64,000 nucleotides of DNA from RUG191 sp045642225 (GTDB taxonomy: Bacteria > Bacillota > Clostridia > Lachnospirales > Lachnospiraceae): positions 1 through 64,000 of the forward strand of contig JAZUIN010000016.1 in assembly GCA_045642225.1 (NCBI GenBank), written 5' to 3'. Position numbers and translations under genes: made by a program. The notes beneath the pieces are model-generated. The model was not told where the DNA came from, searched no databases, and saw only the letters and a list, made by a program, of their open reading frames with translations. Position 1 is the first letter of the stretch, and each line of letters opens with the position of its first letter. Shown here one piece after another: positions 61,995 to 64,000 of the stretch.

Positions 61995-63560
61995 ATGAAA
62001 ACAATTACATTGGATGCATTAATACCTAGAGAAGATTTTAATATACTATCATCTACGGGTAGTAGCAGTAATACAAGAAACAAGTCTACCTTGTCGATTG
62101 AAGATTTAAAATATGATTCTTTCTTTTTCGGTGCACTAAGAAAACCTATTTTTCAAAGGGAAACAAATGAGTGGGATGCTGAAAAAGTATGCTCTATGAT
62201 TGAAAGTTTTGTGAATGATGAATTGGTGCCAGCGATTATTTTATGGAGAAATCAAGGTGGATACATATTTGTAATAGATGGTGCACACAGATTGAGTAGC
62301 TTAGGGGCTTGGATTAATGATGATTATGGTGATGGGGTGATATCTTCTAGCTACTATGGTAATTTTATTTCAGAAGAACAAAGAAATATTGCTGAAAAGA
62401 CAAGAAAACTTGTTAATGAAAAAATAGGTCCTTATAAAGAAATTGAAGCGATTTCTAGAAATCGTCTTACAACAGATGATGAATATAAAAATGAAATTGC
62501 AAAAAACTTAGGTGCATTGGCAATACAATTACAGTGGGTAGATGGTAATGCTTCGAAAGCAGAAGATTCTTTTTTGAAAATTAATCAATCAGCAACTAAA
62601 ATTAGTGATGCAGAATTGGATTTAATAAAGAACAGAGATTGCTCATATGCGATTGCTTCTCGTGCAATTGTAAGGGCTGGAAAGGGATATAAATATTGGT
62701 CAGCATATGAAGAAAAAGAACAGGATATGATTGTTTCGTTGTCAAAAAAAATACATCAAATAATGTTTGGCAATGGTAATATTGATAATGATAATATAAA
62801 TTCAATGCCGATTGGAGGCTCATTAAATTCTTCTTTAACGCTGGATGTAGTTACGCAAACAGTTAAAATATGTAACGGTATAGATAAAAAAAACAAAATG
62901 ATTAATGGTAATGCTAAGGAAGTGATAGCTTACTTGAAAAATACTTTGATTATTTTTCAATATATTAATTCTAAAGAACAGTTTTCTTTAGGAATTCATC
63001 CTTTTGTTTATTTTTATTCGGGAATAGGAAAACATAAAATTGGATCATATTATGGATTTCTATTGTTTGTTAAAGAACTTATAGAGCAGAAGAAAATGAA
63101 TGAGTTTATTCAGGTTAGGAGTACTTTTGAAAAGGTTATATATCAATATAATTTTTTGGTTCAACAGATAGTGCGAAAAAACAGACAAAGCAAGAGAGCG
63201 TATTCTTCAATAAAAGATTACTTTTCATTATTAGTTGATACCATTTTGTCAAATCCAGATTTTGATGAATCAAAAATTGTGGAAGAAATTAGAAATGATG
63301 ATAGGTTTAAATACCTTCAAATTGAAATAGTAGATAATGAAGAAGTGGCTATGAAAAGTAATTTCTCTCGTGGCAAAAAGCAGCAAATTAAGATGAATAC
63401 ATTTGTTTCTGCTTTACCGAAGTGTCCGATTTGTGGAGGATATATTTCTAATAATTCGATTTCAATAGATCATATTGAACGCAAACAAGATGGAGGTACA
63501 AATGCGTTAAGTAATGGACAGGTTACACATTTGTATTGTAATACTACTTATAAAAATTAA
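61995..63560 (+). CDS. DUF262-type protein with C-terminal HNH nuclease domain
   Basis: 521 residues. N-terminal DUF262/ParB-Srx-like part: RKPIFQRETNEWDAEKVCSM, VPAIILWRNQGGYIFVIDGA with IDGAHRLSSLGAW in place of the usual IDGQQR; FLKINQSATKISDAELDLIK. Long helical middle. C-terminal HNH: CPICGGYISNNSISIDHIER, then NALSNGQVTHLYCN, with both zinc Cys of the first knuckle, the Asp-His pair and the later Asn and His. Related two-part proteins (GmrSD type) cut modified or foreign DNA. AGGAG is 7 bases from ATG 61995; a TTG at 61965 is less likely. Confidence 0.78.
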   Translation: MKTITLDALIPREDFNILSSTGSSSNTRNKSTLSIEDLKYDSFFFGALRKPIFQRETNEWDAEKVCSMIESFVNDELVPAIILWRNQGGYIFVIDGAHRLSSLGAWINDDYGDGVISSSYYGNFISEEQRNIAEKTRKLVNEKIGPYKEIEAISRNRLTTDDEYKNEIAKNLGALAIQLQWVDGNASKAEDSFLKINQSATKISDAELDLIKNRDCSYAIASRAIVRAGKGYKYWSAYEEKEQDMIVSLSKKIHQIMFGNGNIDNDNINSMPIGGSLNSSLTLDVVTQTVKICNGIDKKNKMINGNAKEVIAYLKNTLIIFQYINSKEQFSLGIHPFVYFYSGIGKHKIGSYYGFLLFVKELIEQKKMNEFIQVRSTFEKVIYQYNFLVQQIVRKNRQSKRAYSSIKDYFSLLVDTILSNPDFDESKIVEEIRNDDRFKYLQIEIVDNEEVAMKSNFSRGKKQQIKMNTFVSALPKCPICGGYISNNSISIDHIERKQDGGTNALSNGQVTHLYCNTTYKN

Positions 63561-63617
63561 TTTGAATATCAAAATTATATAAAGTAGAATGCGCTGAGCC
63601 GTCCTTGGGCCCCTCAG

Positions 63618-63637
63618 TATGCAACACGTATGCAACA
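63618..63637 (+). repeat. two integrase arm-type repeats, right end
   Basis: TATGCAACA at 63618-63626 and 63629-63637, 11 bp apart, same sequence, spacing and orientation as the three copies at the left end. Confidence 0.65.
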
Positions 63638-63695
63638 ACCAAAACCACAACCCCTGCATTTTAGGGCTTTTCCCTCTCTCAAAACGTTAGTTTTG

Positions 63696-63712
63696 GTTCT
63701 CAAAGAGATAAT
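63696..63712 (+). repeat. right attachment site (attR core)
   Basis: GTTCTCAAAGAGATAAT, identical to the rpsI 3' end at 51627-51643. Flanking bases are similar but not identical (both followed by AGAGAATAT within a few bases). Confidence 0.75.
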
Positions 63713-63888
63713 CAAGAGAATATTTCAAAGAATTTACAAACCTCGAAAATTCAGTATTTTGAGGTGATTGTGGATCGGTGTTATTATTTTTTTCGTGGTT
63801 TTATATTTAATGTTTATATAAGTTCAAAACAAGTCAAATTAAAGCATAAATTGTTATTTTTATAGTTTGCAACAAGAGGAGAAAAAAG

Positions 63889-64000
63889 ATGCTAGAAATA
63901 AAAGATTTCACACAAAAATACAACGATAAAATAGCTGTAGACAATTTGAGCTTAAAAGTAGAAAAAGGCGAGATTTTTGGTTTTATCGGTCATAACGGTG
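63889..64000 (+). CDS. ABC transporter ATP-binding protein, 5' part only
   Basis: 37 codons before the window ends: MLEIKDFTQKYNDKIAVDNL, then LKVEKGEIFGFIGHNG, the start of an ABC ATPase leading into Walker A (the usual GxNGAGKS follows outside the window). The style resembles export or drug-efflux type ATPases (EIFGFIGHNG), but the substrate is unknown. Start at ATG 63889, 7 bases after AGAGGAG. Lies just outside the island. Confidence 0.8.
   Translation, partial: MLEIKDFTQKYNDKIAVDNLSLKVEKGEIFGFIGHNG

Larger units (their letters stand above)
51627..63712. mobile_element. 12-kb genomic island inserted at the 3' end of rpsI
   Basis: Bounded by the 17-bp direct repeat GTTCTCAAAGAGATAAT (51627-51643 and 63696-63712). 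Inside both ends are 11-bp-spaced TATGCAACA repeats. A tyrosine integrase remnant lies at the left end, oriented leftward. Contents are accessory: HTH regulator, two adenine methyltransferase-type genes, a four-gene unknown operon, an IS110 remnant and a DUF262-HNH gene. Core genes lie on both sides. No conjugation or phage structural genes, so it is a small integrative island, now probably unable to excise by itself. Confidence 0.75.
63561..63888. other. island right end and upstream region of an ABC transporter gene
   Basis: No gene. Contains two TATGCAACA repeats (63618-63637), the right attachment copy (63696-63712) and, just outside, CCTCGAAAAT/ATTTTGAGG (63743-63764), an imperfect hairpin that may be the old rpsI terminator. 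The next gene's ribosome binding site is AGAGGAG at 63875-63881. No convincing promoter was picked out in the AT-rich stretch between. Confidence 0.55.

Noticed and set aside
51627..63712. Island as a prophage or conjugative element
   Set aside because: No capsid, tail, lysis, relaxase or type IV secretion genes; only integration remnants and cargo are visible.

Overview
The window reads as chromosome of a low-GC, flagellated Gram-positive anaerobe. The best fit is Clostridia, probably Lachnospiraceae. Pointers are AGGAGG-type ribosome binding sites, frequent GTG and TTG starts, Veg, YvyF, the mbl-flhO-flhP (flgF/flgG-like) order, DUF4422 glycosyltransferases, a VTC/DUF4956/Cthe_2159-type surface locus and a PreA-like flavoprotein. 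Species cannot be fixed from sequence alone.

Layout. Bases 1-1250 are decayed accessory DNA: an acetyltransferase pseudogene and an ORF6N-domain pseudogene. 1.3-10.6 kb holds an acetyltransferase, a PreA-like iron-sulfur flavoprotein, a prepilin with a degenerate GGDEF protein, a thioredoxin, a hydrolase, PepD, a glycosyltransferase and a membrane protein. 10.7-24.9 kb is core: uvrA, mbl, flagellar rod genes with a SigD-type promoter, recD2, comF-yvyF, veg and an LCP protein. An unusually hairpin-rich gap lies between uvrA and mbl. 24.9-28.9 kb carries four polysaccharide glycosyltransferases. 28.9-42.8 kb has valS, deoC, cdd, a zinc-ribbon TPR protein, a chemoreceptor, a hybrid histidine kinase, a PIN-like protein with a lysine-rich repeat linker, an HD hydrolase and a REC-GGDEF-EAL protein. 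42.8-48.2 kb is a surface locus (Cthe_2159-like beta-helix lipoprotein, DUF4956, VTC) facing a two-component system. 48.2-51.6 kb has nfo, a second chemoreceptor and rplM-rpsI behind a probable L13 leader.

The most interesting part is a 12-kb genomic island (51627-63712) at the 3' end of rpsI. It is bounded by a 17-bp direct repeat and has 11-bp-spaced TATGCAACA arm-type repeats inside both ends. Its own tyrosine integrase is only a C-terminal remnant, so it looks stranded. Cargo: an excisionase-like HTH regulator with a palindromic operator in its own promoter; a type IIG restriction-modification enzyme; a second adenine methyltransferase; a separately promoted four-gene operon of unknown function (membrane protein, two unknown soluble proteins, a ClpB-like AAA+ ATPase); a decayed IS110 element; and a DUF262-HNH nuclease. 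This has the look of a defence island. The four-gene AAA+ operon, perhaps with the DUF262-HNH gene, is the best candidate here for an undescribed system. The island ends before a partial ABC transporter ATPase gene.

All calls come from reading the sequence by eye. No database search or folding program was run.
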